This document shows positions 51,520-59,476 of a stretch of 64,000 nucleotides of DNA, piece after piece. A program made the position numbers and the translations under genes. Source of the DNA: Streptomyces venezuelae (GTDB lineage: Bacteria; Actinomycetota; Actinomycetes; Streptomycetales; Streptomycetaceae). The stretch lies in the NCBI RefSeq assembly GCF_008642355.1, contig NZ_CP029193.1, positions 3,558,001-3,622,000 of the forward strand, read 5' to 3'. The notes under the pieces are model-generated. The model did no database searches. It saw only the letters and a list, made by a program, of their open reading frames with translations, and was not told the origin of the DNA. How positions within the stretch are numbered: the first letter of the stretch is position 1; the number at the start of each line of letters is the position of its first letter.

Positions 51520-54012
51520 CTAGAGCTGGGTCTTGTTGCGCTCGGTGAGGCCGTACTTGCGGGCGATCGCGTTCCAGTGGTTCGCGGCCTGCTCCTTGGC
51601 GGTGGTCGCGGTGCCGCTCTCGCGGTTGCCTGCCGCGGTCTGCGGAGTGTTGCGGGCGTGGCCCTTGTGGCAGCCCTTCTTGCCCGCGACCTGGTCCGCC
51701 CAGGCGGCGTAGTGGTTGTCGGCGGCGGCGGAGGCCTTCCATGCCTTGTTGAGGGAGGCCGTCAGCTGGTCGTTGGCGGGCAGCTTGTCGACCTTCAGAC
51801 CCGCGAGCCGGGTGACGAGACCGTTGCGCTGCTTGGCCGCGGCGCGGAGGTCCTTGGCCGACTGGCCGAGATTCTGGCACTTGCCCACGTTGCGTACGGC
51901 GGCGATGACCGAGTCGCGGCTGTTGTTGCTGTCGGCGAGCAGCTTGTCCAGGGCGACGGCCTGCTCCTTGGCGGGGTCGGCGGACGGCGAGGGCCGCTCG
52001 TCGGGCTCCCCGGACGCGGAGACGGGCTGCCCGTCGTCACCCTTGTCGTCCTCACCGCCGCCGGCGCTGAGGAGCGCGCCCGCGCCGATGCCGAGGACGG
52101 CGATGCCGACGCCGACGGCGGCGATCAGCGGCACCTTGGATCCGGTGCGGTTGCGGCGCCCGCCGCCGCCGTGACCGCCGCTCGCGGGGTCGGGGGCGGG
52201 TACGGGGGCCGGTCCCTGAGCCTGGACGCGGGGCATCTGCTGCGTGGACGCAGGCCCCTCGGCCTCCGGCTCGGTACGGAAGAGACTGTCGAACTCGGCG
52301 GGCGGCTGCCGGTCGCCGGGGGCGCCGGGACGGATGCCGTAAGGGGCACCGGCGGGCTCGGGAGGCGTGGAGGACCCTGCGGGGCCTGCGGGGATGGGCG
52401 CGATGAGCTGGGTGGGATCACTGTCGGTCCCGGCCCCCGTCCCCGAGTCGGCCCGTCCCAGGAACTGCGTGGCATCCCCGGCGGGAGCCTCGGGCGGCAA
52501 AGCGCCGGGCCCCACGGGGGGTATGTACTGCGTCACCCCTTCGTCGGCGGCGACGGGCGGTATGTACTGCGTGGCATCACTGTCGGACCCCGCGCCGGGC
52601 GCGGCAACGGGCGGCAGCGGCTGCGCGGCGTGGGAGCCGTGCGCCTGCCGGTCGTCCCGCCCGGACTGCGGCGCGGCGTGTGCGCCGTGTCTGGGCTGCG
52701 AGGAGGGCGGCTGCGGCTGCTCGGGACGCGGGGCGGCATGAGCACCGTGCGCCGCCTGCGCCCCGTGCGCGCCCTGCCCCTGCGGGGCGGCGTGCGCGGG
52801 TCCGCGCTGAGGCTCCTGGGGGTAGCCGTAGCCGTAGCCGGGGGCGTTGGGAGCGGACTGCGGGACGCCGCGCCCCGACTGCGGGTAGCCCTGTCCGGCT
52901 TGCGGGGCGCCGTGAGCGGCCTGCGGCGCCCCGGAAGGCCGCTGGGCATCAGCGCCCGGCTGAGGGAAGCCGTATCCGGTCTGTCGGCCACCGGGACCAC
53001 CGGCCGGCCCGGCACCAGGCCCCGCCTGCGGGTAGCCATAACCCGCCTGCGAAGCACCGGGCCCCGACTGCGGAGATCCGTACCCGGACTGCGAGGACCC
53101 GCCCTGGGCGCCGTGCCCCGGGGGCGGGGCACCGTACCCGGACGACTGACCAGCGGGGCCCCCGGCCTGCCCGGCACCGGGACCCGCCTGCGGGTAGCCG
53201 TAACCGGGCTGCGGGGCACCCGCGCCGAGGGGCTGGGCTCCAGCGCCCGGCTGCGGGGCGCCATACCCGGACGACTGACCACCGGAACCCCCGGCCTGCC
53301 CGGCGCCAGGCCCCGCCTGCGGGTAGCCGTAACCCGGCTGCGGGGCACCCGCGCCGAGGGGCTGGGCTCCAGCGCCCGGCTGCGGGGCGCCATACCCGGA
53401 CGACTGACCACCGGAACCCCCGGCCTGCCCGGCGCCAGGCCCCGCCTGCGGGTAGCCGTAACCCGGCTGCTGCGCACCCTCTCCGAAACGCTGCGCTCCC
53501 GCGCCCGGCTGCGGAGTGCCGTACCCGGACTGCTGATCACCGGAACCCGGCGCCTGCCCGGCACCGGGCCCCGCCTGCGGGTAGCCGTAACCCGGCTGCG
53601 ACGTACCGGGTCCCGACTGCTGCGCGCCCGCGCCGAGAGGCTGCGCTCCCGCGCCCGGCTGCGGGGCGCCGTAGTTCTGGTGCGGGGTGCCCTGGCCGGG
53701 CTGGGGTATGCCCTGGTCGGCGGGGGGCCGCGTGCCGTAGCTCTGTTGCGGGTCGGTGTACGACGCGTTCTCCGGAGGGAGGGGCTGGGCGGAGGGGGCG
53801 GACCAGTCCTGGGACTGGGCGGGCGAGGGCGGGCCCGACGAGTCGGGGCCCCACGGGTCGCCCCACGGCGTGCCGCCCTGCGGGGCGGTGTGCCGGCCCG
53901 CGGTGCCGGGGAACAGCGGCTCACTGCCGTCCGCGGGCAGCACCACGCCTTCGTGGGCGGGCCGCTGCTGCGGATCGGAAGAAGCAGCGCCCTGACCGCT
54001 CTGCTGCGTCAC
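51520..54012 (-). CDS. Large Gln/Gly/Pro-repeat membrane protein
   Basis: This 830-residue protein has a long (about 500 residues) low-complexity N-terminal region of PQPGYGYPQAGPGAGQ-type repeats. An Asp-rich segment with repeated ATQYIPPV motifs follows, then one transmembrane segment (VPLIAAVGVGIAVLGIGAGALL, about 630-651) and an extracellular C-terminal domain with two Cys (NVGKCQNLGQ, GKKGCHKGHA). The ATQYIPPV elements resemble phosphorylatable Thr motifs near FHA-type systems, but this is only suggestive. Streptomyces homologues are annotated as hypothetical. It is encoded by tandem 129-bp repeats (53162-53677). Confidence 0.85.
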   Translation of the reverse strand: MTQQSGQGAASSDPQQRPAHEGVVLPADGSEPLFPGTAGRHTAPQGGTPWGDPWGPDSSGPPSPAQSQDWSAPSAQPLPPENASYTDPQQSYGTRPPADQGIPQPGQGTPHQNYGAPQPGAGAQPLGAGAQQSGPGTSQPGYGYPQAGPGAGQAPGSGDQQSGYGTPQPGAGAQRFGEGAQQPGYGYPQAGPGAGQAGGSGGQSSGYGAPQPGAGAQPLGAGAPQPGYGYPQAGPGAGQAGGSGGQSSGYGAPQPGAGAQPLGAGAPQPGYGYPQAGPGAGQAGGPAGQSSGYGAPPPGHGAQGGSSQSGYGSPQSGPGASQAGYGYPQAGPGAGPAGGPGGRQTGYGFPQPGADAQRPSGAPQAAHGAPQAGQGYPQSGRGVPQSAPNAPGYGYGYPQEPQRGPAHAAPQGQGAHGAQAAHGAHAAPRPEQPQPPSSQPRHGAHAAPQSGRDDRQAHGSHAAQPLPPVAAPGAGSDSDATQYIPPVAADEGVTQYIPPVGPGALPPEAPAGDATQFLGRADSGTGAGTDSDPTQLIAPIPAGPAGSSTPPEPAGAPYGIRPGAPGDRQPPAEFDSLFRTEPEAEGPASTQQMPRVQAQGPAPVPAPDPASGGHGGGGRRNRTGSKVPLIAAVGVGIAVLGIGAGALLSAGGGEDDKGDDGQPVSASGEPDERPSPSADPAKEQAVALDKLLADSNNSRDSVIAAVRNVGKCQNLGQSAKDLRAAAKQRNGLVTRLAGLKVDKLPANDQLTASLNKAWKASAAADNHYAAWADQVAGKKGCHKGHARNTPQTAAGNRESGTATTAKEQAANHWNAIARKYGLTERNKTQL
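53162..53677. repeat. Tandem 129-bp coding repeats (about 4 units)
   Basis: The segment CCGGCCTGCC recurs at 53162, 53291 and 53420, exactly 129 bp apart, with a fourth degenerate unit near 53549. Each unit encodes 43 residues of the repeat protein, and copies two and three are nearly identical. Copy number is expected to vary between strains by recombination or slippage. Confidence 0.8.
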
Positions 54013-54150
54013 CGGGACTCCTACACCTGGGGGACCTACGGAACCGTCGGGTCACGCTACCGGGTCGCCACATCCCTCTGCCACGCAGCTCAGAACGCCG
54101 CCCTCCGCACAGTGGCGGCAGTAACAAAACCTCCCTGTCCGACGCTGTTC

Positions 54151-55542
54151 TCAGGCCGCCTGGACGTCCAGACGCGCCCCGAACTCCCGTACCACCGGCT
54201 CCTCCCGGTACGGGTGGAGCCGCTCCTGGAAGTCCTCCAGGTACTCCGCACCGCGGTTCGACCGCAGCGTGCCGAGGAGTTCGACCGCCTTCAGGCCCGT
54301 GTGGCAGGCCTGTTCCACCTCGCGTCGCTGCACCTGTGCCGTGGCCAGGAGGACCAGGCCGATCGCCCTGCGCCGCGCCCGCGTCTCGGGGTGGCCGTCC
54401 AGGGACTCCTGGGCGCTGCGCGCCGCCGCGTCCGCCTGGCCCAAGTCCCGGTGACAATGCGCCATTTCATCGGCCAGATATGCGTGGTCGAAGTGGCGGA
54501 TCCAGACCGGGTCGTCGCCGGAGTCGGCCGTGCTGCCGGATGCGCGGTCCATCGCCTCGACCGCCCGCCCCGCCACGACCTGCGTGGCCCGCGCGTCCCC
54601 GAGCAGCGCGTGCCCGCGCGCCTCCGCCGCGTAGAACATCGCCTCCGCGCGGGGCGTGACCCTGCCACGGGTCCCCTCCTGCGCGGCCCGCGCCAGCTGC
54701 GCGATCTCGCGGGGGTTCCCGAGCTGCGCGGCGAGGTGACTCATCGACGCCGCCAGTACGTACCCTCCGTACCCCCGGTCGCCCGCCGCCTGGGCCAGCC
54801 GGAGCGCCTGGATGTAGTAGCGCTGGGCGAGGCCCGGCTGCCCCGTGTCGACCGCCATGTACCCGGCGAGCTCCGTCAACCGGGCCACCGCGGCGAAGAG
54901 TTCACGTCCGACCGCCTCCCGGTAGGAGCCCGCGAGCAGCCCGGAGACCACGGAGTTGAGGTAGTGCACGACGACCGGCCGCACATGGCCGCTGCCGAAC
55001 TGGTGGTCCAGCTGCGTCAGCGCCTCCGTCATCGCCTTGACCGCCGCCACGTCCGCCATCCCGACGCGTGGCCCCGCGGTTCTGCCGACCTGCGAGTCCG
55101 GCGAGGAGATCAGCCAGTCGCGGCTGGGTTCGACGAGCGCGGACGCGGCCACGGACGACCCGGAGAGGAAGTCGCGGCGGCCGACGTCGCTGCGCCACAG
55201 CTCGCAGACCTGCTCGATGGCGCCGAGGACGGTCGGCGAGAACTGCAGTCCGACGCCGGAGGCGAGGTTCTTGCCGTTCGCCATGCCGATCTCGTCGATG
55301 GTGACGGTACGGCCCAGCTTGCGGCCGAGCGCCTCCGCGATGATGCCGGGCGCCCGCCCGCGCGGCTGCTGCCCGCGCAGCCAGCGGGCCACGGACGTCT
55401 TGTCGTAGCGCAGGTCGAGACCGTGCTCCGCGCCGCACATGTTGACCCTGCGGGCCAGACCGGCGTTGGAACAGCCGGCTTCCTGAATGAGCGCCTGCAG
55501 CCGTTCATTGGGCTGTCGCGCGACGAGTGGCCTGGCGGCCAT
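54151..55542 (-). CDS. NsdA-like HTH/TPR transcriptional regulator
   Basis: This 463-residue protein begins MAARPLVARQPNERLQALIQEAGCSNAGLARRVNMCG with an atypical helix-turn-helix (about 14-65, including YDKTSVARWLRGQQPRG). A ~380-residue helical TPR-like region with several ALRLAQAAGDRGYGGY-type units follows. It resembles negative regulators of sporulation and antibiotic production of the NsdA/NsdB/SCO4441 type. I chose ATG 55542 after GGGGGT (spacing 5 nt); an ATG at 55572 would add ten residues. The long, AT-richer upstream region contains direct repeats. Confidence 0.87.
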   Translation of the reverse strand: MAARPLVARQPNERLQALIQEAGCSNAGLARRVNMCGAEHGLDLRYDKTSVARWLRGQQPRGRAPGIIAEALGRKLGRTVTIDEIGMANGKNLASGVGLQFSPTVLGAIEQVCELWRSDVGRRDFLSGSSVAASALVEPSRDWLISSPDSQVGRTAGPRVGMADVAAVKAMTEALTQLDHQFGSGHVRPVVVHYLNSVVSGLLAGSYREAVGRELFAAVARLTELAGYMAVDTGQPGLAQRYYIQALRLAQAAGDRGYGGYVLAASMSHLAAQLGNPREIAQLARAAQEGTRGRVTPRAEAMFYAAEARGHALLGDARATQVVAGRAVEAMDRASGSTADSGDDPVWIRHFDHAYLADEMAHCHRDLGQADAAARSAQESLDGHPETRARRRAIGLVLLATAQVQRREVEQACHTGLKAVELLGTLRSNRGAEYLEDFQERLHPYREEPVVREFGARLDVQAA

Positions 55543-55640
55543 GGCGTACCCCCTGTGTGCACCGTGGACCATCGGAACGGGCGGCCGCCGTGGACCGCCT
55601 CAGGGTGATCAATGCCCGTGGGGCCAGGCGAAGATGCGCC

Positions 55641-55738
55641 ACAAAAGAAGCAAAAGAACGCATAAAGAACTACAAACGCCACACTGTACGGTCCCAGCTG
55701 TTCGCTGGTCGTTCCCAGCCGTTCACGGCCGTACGGTC
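55641..55738. promoter_or_regulatory. A-rich island and direct repeats upstream of the NsdA-like regulator
   Basis: AAAAGAA-type elements recur at 55643-55649, 55652-55659 and 55664-55670 in an unusually AT-rich island. CCCAGCTGTTC (55693-55703) and CCCAGCCGTTC (55714-55724) are direct repeats 21 bp apart, two helical turns. GTACGGTC occurs at 55686-55693 and 55731-55738. This 380-bp divergent region holds no gene I can support. Confidence 0.45.
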
Positions 55739-55924
55739 TTGAGGCGCGCTCCCCTCGGTCGAGGCGTTCTCCGACTGCCCGAGACGTGGCTACCCGCCCC
55801 CGGCAGCCGATCCCCATGCGCGCCCCCGCCCATGCACCCATGCGCCCCGCTCGCAGGATCGATGCTCCTCCCCCGCCCTCGCGTGCGCCCGTAACCCGAG
55901 GTGGCACCGGGAGTTGAGAACTGC

Positions 55925-56584
55925 GTGGAAGAGACCATCGGAGTCACGTCAGCCGCGCAGATCCCGAAGCAGCGCGGAGAAGCCTTGCTCGACACGGCCG
56001 TGCGGTACGCGGAGGAGCGCCACTGGGACGTGTTCCCCGGGACCTGGCTCGAGTCCGTCGAGGGCGTCGAGCAGTGCTCGTGCGGCGAGGCCGCGTGCGA
56101 CGCGCCCGGCGCACACCCCGCCCGCGAGGACTGGGCGACCCTCGCCACCGGCAGCGCGACCGGGGCGCGGCGGCTCTGGCAGAAGCAGCCCAAGGCGTCG
56201 ATCCTGCTCCCCACCGGGCGCACGTTCGACGCGATCGACGTGCCCGAGACCGCCGGTTTCCTCGCGCTCGCCCGCATGGAGCGGATGGAGCTCACCCTCG
56301 GCCCCGTGACCTGCACACCCGACCGCCGCATGCAGTTCTTCGTGCTGCCCGGCGCCACGGCCAAGGTCCCCGACCTGGTGCGCAAGCTGGGCTGGCCGCC
56401 GGCCGCCATCGACCTGGTCGCGCTCGGCGAGGGGACGTACGTCGCCGGGCCCCCCACCCGCTTCGGTGCCATCGGCGCCGTCCAGTGGGCCTGCCGCCCC
56501 ACCGCCGCCAACCGCTGGCTGCCGGACGCCGAGGAGATCATCTCGCCACTGGCCTACGCGTGCGGCAGGGAAGCGCGCCGCTGA
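55925..56584 (+). CDS. Bifunctional DNA primase/polymerase N-terminal-like protein
   Basis: This 219-residue protein has LLDTAVRYAEERHWDVFPGTWLE, CSCGEAACDAPGAHPAREDW, SILLPTGRTFDAIDVPETAGFLALARMERM, and TYVAGPPTRFGAIGAVQW. This is the prim-pol N-terminal domain common in Streptomyces, without a helicase domain. The catalytic DxD is not obvious (FDAIDVP is the candidate), so activity is uncertain. GTG 55925 follows GGGAGTTGAG; a GTG at 55901 is possible. It is divergent from the NsdA-like gene and lies 60 bp upstream of an ABC exporter operon. Confidence 0.82.
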   Translation: MEETIGVTSAAQIPKQRGEALLDTAVRYAEERHWDVFPGTWLESVEGVEQCSCGEAACDAPGAHPAREDWATLATGSATGARRLWQKQPKASILLPTGRTFDAIDVPETAGFLALARMERMELTLGPVTCTPDRRMQFFVLPGATAKVPDLVRKLGWPPAAIDLVALGEGTYVAGPPTRFGAIGAVQWACRPTAANRWLPDAEEIISPLAYACGREARR

Positions 56585-56644
56585 CCGACCCGGAGGCCGC
56601 CGACGTATCGTGCGGAGACGGCGGGCGGAGCGGAGGGCGGCACG

Positions 56645-57445
56645 GTGACGGCAGCGGAGACGGCAGCGGGGCCCGGAGCGGCGGCGGTACGGATCCGGGG
56701 GCTCTGGAAGCGGTTCGGCGAGCAGGTCGCCGTCGCCGGGATCGATCTGGCGCTGCCCGCGGGCAAGTTCATCGGCCTGGTCGGCCCGAACGGCGCGGGC
56801 AAGACCACCACCCTCTCCATGGTCACCGGTCTCCTCCGGCCCGACCAGGGCACCGTCGAGGTCGTCGGCCACGACGTGTGGCGCGACCCCGTCGAGGTGA
56901 AGGCCCGCATCGGCGTACTCCCCGAGGGGCTCCGCCTCTTCGAGCGGCTCTCGGGGCGCGAACTCCTCGCGTACACCGGGAGACTGCGCGGACTGCCCGG
57001 CGCCGAGGTCGACAAACGCGCCGCCCAGCTCCTCGACGTACTCGACCTCGCCGGCGCCCGGCACAAACTCGTCATCGACTACTCGACCGGCATGCGCAAG
57101 AAGATCGGTCTGGCCGCCGCGCTGCTCCACAACCCCGAAGTCCTCTTCCTCGACGAGCCGTTCGAGGGTGTCGACCCCGTCTCCGCGCAGACGATCCGCG
57201 GGGTCCTGGAGCGGTACACCGGCTCCGGCGCCACCGTCGTCTTCTCCTCGCACGTCATGGAGCTCGTCGAGTCCCTCTGCGACTGGGTCGCCGTCATGGC
57301 CGCGGGACGCATCCGCGCGCACGGCACCCTCGCCGAGGTCCGGGGCGCGGCGCCCTCGCTGCAGCAGGCGTTCCTCGAACTCGTCGGCGCGCACGGCCGC
57401 ACCGCGGGCACCGACCTCGACTGGCTGGGCGGCGGCCCCCGATGA
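56645..57445 (+). CDS. ABC transporter ATP-binding protein
   Basis: This 266-residue ATPase has Walker A GPNGAGKTT (47-55), the variant signature DYSTGMRKKIGLA (typical of ABC-2 exporters) and Walker B EVLFLDEPFEGVD. It starts at GTG 56645. The ATGA overlap with the next gene (57442) couples it to the permease. Transported substrate unknown; the pair is a typical Streptomyces ABC-2 exporter. Confidence 0.92.
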   Translation: MTAAETAAGPGAAAVRIRGLWKRFGEQVAVAGIDLALPAGKFIGLVGPNGAGKTTTLSMVTGLLRPDQGTVEVVGHDVWRDPVEVKARIGVLPEGLRLFERLSGRELLAYTGRLRGLPGAEVDKRAAQLLDVLDLAGARHKLVIDYSTGMRKKIGLAAALLHNPEVLFLDEPFEGVDPVSAQTIRGVLERYTGSGATVVFSSHVMELVESLCDWVAVMAAGRIRAHGTLAEVRGAAPSLQQAFLELVGAHGRTAGTDLDWLGGGPR

Positions 57446-59052
57446 CCACGGCCCGACCCACCGCCCCCTCGGCGATCACGCCCGTCCTCGTCCGTCTGAA
57501 ACTGTCCCTGCTGCGCAACGGCCTGCGCCAGTCGACGGGGCGCCGCGCCGCCTACATCGCGTCCGTCACCGTCGCGCTCCTCTTCGCCGCCCTCCAGCTC
57601 CTCGGTCTCGTCGCGCTGCGCGGCGACACGCACGCCGCGACGGTCTGCGTCCTGCTCGTCGGGGTGCTCGCCCTCGGCTGGGCGGTCATGCCGCTGTTCT
57701 TCCCGAGCGGCGACGAGACCCTCGACGCGACGCGCCTCGTCATGCTGCCGCTGCGGCCTCGGCCGCTCGTACGGGCGCTGCTCGTCGCCTCCCTCGTGGG
57801 CATCGGCCCGCTGTTCACGCTCTGCCTCGTGGCGGGCGCGGCGGTGGCGCTGGCCCACGGCGTCGCGGCGGCGGTGACCGGTGTCCTCGCGGTCGTCCTC
57901 ACGCTCCTCGTCTGCGTGGCGCTGGCCCGCGCGGTCGCCGCCGCCAACATCCGTCTCCTCACCAGCCGCAAGGGACGCGACCTCGCCGTCCTCAGCGGTC
58001 TGGTCATCGCGGTCGGCGCGCAGGTCGTCAACTTCGGCGCGCAGAAGCTCGGTTCGTCCGGCCTGTCCACGCTCGACCCGGCCGCGGACGTCGTGCGCTG
58101 GATCCCGCCGTCCGCGGCGCTCGGCGCGGTCCACTCGGTCAGCGAGGGCGCGTACGCGACGGCGGCGGCCCAGCTGGCCCTGACCGGGGCGGCCCTCCTC
58201 GCGCTCCTCACCCTCTGGCAGCGCAGCCTGACGCGCCTGATGACGGCGCAGGACGGCTCCACGCTCGCCGCCGCCGAGCCGGACAAGGGCACGTCCCGCA
58301 CGTCGGGCGCCCTCGGCGGGCTGCTGCCCGCGGGCCGCACCGGCACGGTCATGGAACGCAGCCTCCGCTACGTCTGGCGCGACCCGAAGACCAAGGCCGC
58401 CTGGGTCACGTCCCTCGCCATCGGCCTGATCGTGCCGCTCTTCAACGCCCTCCAGGGCACCGGCTCCGTCTACTTCGCGTGCTTCGCGGCGGGCATGCTC
58501 GGCGTCCTCATGTACAACCAGTTCGGGCAGGACACGTCGGCGTTCTGGATGGTCGCGATGACGATCTCGTCGCCCCGTGACGCGTACGTGGAGCTGCGCG
58601 GCCGGGCCCTCGCGCTCCTCCTGATCACCCTCCCGTACGCCGCACTCGTCACCGTCCTGACGACCGCGATGCTCGGCGACTGGCCCGCCCTGCCGGAGGT
58701 CCTCGGCCTGTCCTTCGCGCTGCTCGGCGCGATGCTGGCCACCGGCGCGTGGTCCTCGGCCCGCTTCCCCTACTCCATCCCGCAGGAGGGCCACAAGAAC
58801 GTCGCCCCCGGCCAGGCCGGTCTCGCCTGGATCTCCATTCTCGGCGGCATGGTCGCGGGCGCGCTGCTGTGCGCACCCGTCCTGGCCCTCACGATCTGGC
58901 TGCACGCGTCGAGTGCGACATCCTGGACGTGGCTGCTGCTGCCGCTCGGCGCGGCCTACGGCGCGACGGTCACGGAGCTGGGGCTGCGGCTCGCGGCGCC
59001 GCGGGTGGCGGGGCGGCTGCCGGAGATCCTCACGGCGGTCAGCAGGGGCTGA
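57442..59052 (+). CDS. ABC transporter permease
   Basis: This 536-residue integral membrane protein has about 12 hydrophobic segments (for example AYIASVTVALLFAALQLLGLVAL and LWQRSL before a loop) and a central cytoplasmic loop with MERSLRYVWRDPKTKAAWVTSLAIGLIVPLF. It resembles large ABC-2-type permeases of Streptomyces with duplicated halves. Its start overlaps the ATPase stop by 4 bp. The gene ends just before a large structured hairpin at 59089-59158. Confidence 0.88.
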   Translation: MTTARPTAPSAITPVLVRLKLSLLRNGLRQSTGRRAAYIASVTVALLFAALQLLGLVALRGDTHAATVCVLLVGVLALGWAVMPLFFPSGDETLDATRLVMLPLRPRPLVRALLVASLVGIGPLFTLCLVAGAAVALAHGVAAAVTGVLAVVLTLLVCVALARAVAAANIRLLTSRKGRDLAVLSGLVIAVGAQVVNFGAQKLGSSGLSTLDPAADVVRWIPPSAALGAVHSVSEGAYATAAAQLALTGAALLALLTLWQRSLTRLMTAQDGSTLAAAEPDKGTSRTSGALGGLLPAGRTGTVMERSLRYVWRDPKTKAAWVTSLAIGLIVPLFNALQGTGSVYFACFAAGMLGVLMYNQFGQDTSAFWMVAMTISSPRDAYVELRGRALALLLITLPYAALVTVLTTAMLGDWPALPEVLGLSFALLGAMLATGAWSSARFPYSIPQEGHKNVAPGQAGLAWISILGGMVAGALLCAPVLALTIWLHASSATSWTWLLLPLGAAYGATVTELGLRLAAPRVAGRLPEILTAVSRG

Positions 59053-59088
59053 CGTACGGCGGGACGTCTTCGACCCGCGACGCAGGCG

Positions 59089-59158
59089 ACCCGCGAGCCT
59101 GGGTCCCTGCCGCCCGGAGGCGGAGGGAGCCGGCCGGACGTACCGGCGGCTCGCGGGT
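59089..59158. terminator. Nested long hairpin downstream of the ABC permease
   Basis: ACCCGCGAGCC (59089-59099) pairs with GGCTCGCGGGT (59148-59158). Inside, TCCCTgCCGCC (59104-59114) pairs with GGCGGAGGGA (59119-59128) with one bulge. A second hairpin lies at 59180-59210 (CCGGC...GCCGG arms with inner CACG/CGTG). It is likely a bidirectional terminator for the permease and the opposing micro-gene. Confidence 0.6.
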
Positions 59159-59240
59159 CGGGTGACTGCTTGGGTTTGGGCCGGCTGCACGCTCGTCACT
59201 CGTGCCGGCCGGGCACCGCACTGGGTGTGGTGGCAGGCCG

Positions 59241-59279
59241 CTAGCCCGCAGCCACCTCTCGCGTCCGCAATGAAATCAC
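59241..59279 (-). CDS. 12-codon minus-strand micro-ORF with full anti-SD-complementary ribosome binding site
   Basis: The minus strand reads AGAAAGGAGGTGATCC (59299-59284), complementary over 16 nt to the 3' end of Streptomyces 16S rRNA. A GTG at 59279-59277 opens 12 codons (MISLRTREVAAG) to a TAG at 59241. GGAGG to GTG spacing is 10 nt. A good promoter precedes it (59313-59341) and no longer ORF follows before the hairpins at 59180-59210 and 59089-59158. The product could be a leader peptide, a microprotein, or an RNA that titrates ribosomes. Nothing downstream on this strand explains attenuation. Confidence 0.5.
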   Translation of the reverse strand: MISLRTREVAAG

Positions 59280-59283
59280 TGCA

Positions 59284-59299
59284 GGATCACCTCCTTTCT
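59284..59299 (-). promoter_or_regulatory. Extended Shine-Dalgarno (16-nt complement of 16S 3' end)
   Basis: Plus-strand GGATCACCTCCTTTCT is identical to the 16S rRNA 3' terminus, so the minus-strand transcript carries the perfect complement. Ordinary sites match 4-7 nt. Confidence 0.7.
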
Positions 59300-59312
59300 T
59301 CGAGTGATACAC

Positions 59313-59341
59313 ACCTTAGGAAGGGGCGTCGGGAGCCTCAA
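59313..59341 (-). promoter_or_regulatory. Vegetative-type promoter for the micro-ORF
   Basis: Minus strand: -35 TTGAGG (59341-59336), 17-nt spacer, -10 TAAGGT (59318-59313). This is close to the TTGACn/TAnnnT consensus of the major Streptomyces sigma factor HrdB. Predicted transcription start is near 59306, giving a 5' UTR of about 27 nt. Confidence 0.6.
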
Positions 59342-59476
59342 CCGATTTTTCGGGTAGACGGGCGCACAACGATTTCTCTCCAACTTCCGGGAACATCCTG
59401 TGGGCTGCGTCACGTTCCAGTTGAATGATCTGACATGCGGTACGGGCAGATCGCGCAGGCCTGTAGGGGGTGCCAC

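Noticed and set aside
53162..53677. A CRISPR array, because of regularly spaced repeats
   Set aside because: The repeats are contiguous 129-bp coding units in frame, with no unique spacers and no cas genes nearby.
51577..55608. A 1343-codon plus-strand frame opposite the repeat protein and the NsdA-like regulator
   Set aside because: It is an antisense open frame caused by repeat and GC bias, with no recognisable motifs. The minus-strand genes have clear domains.
59284..59299. A 16S rRNA gene fragment, since GGATCACCTCCTTTCT matches the 16S 3' end
   Set aside because: Flanking sequence shows no further 16S or spacer similarity. Orientation with a promoter and a GTG fits an extended Shine-Dalgarno better.
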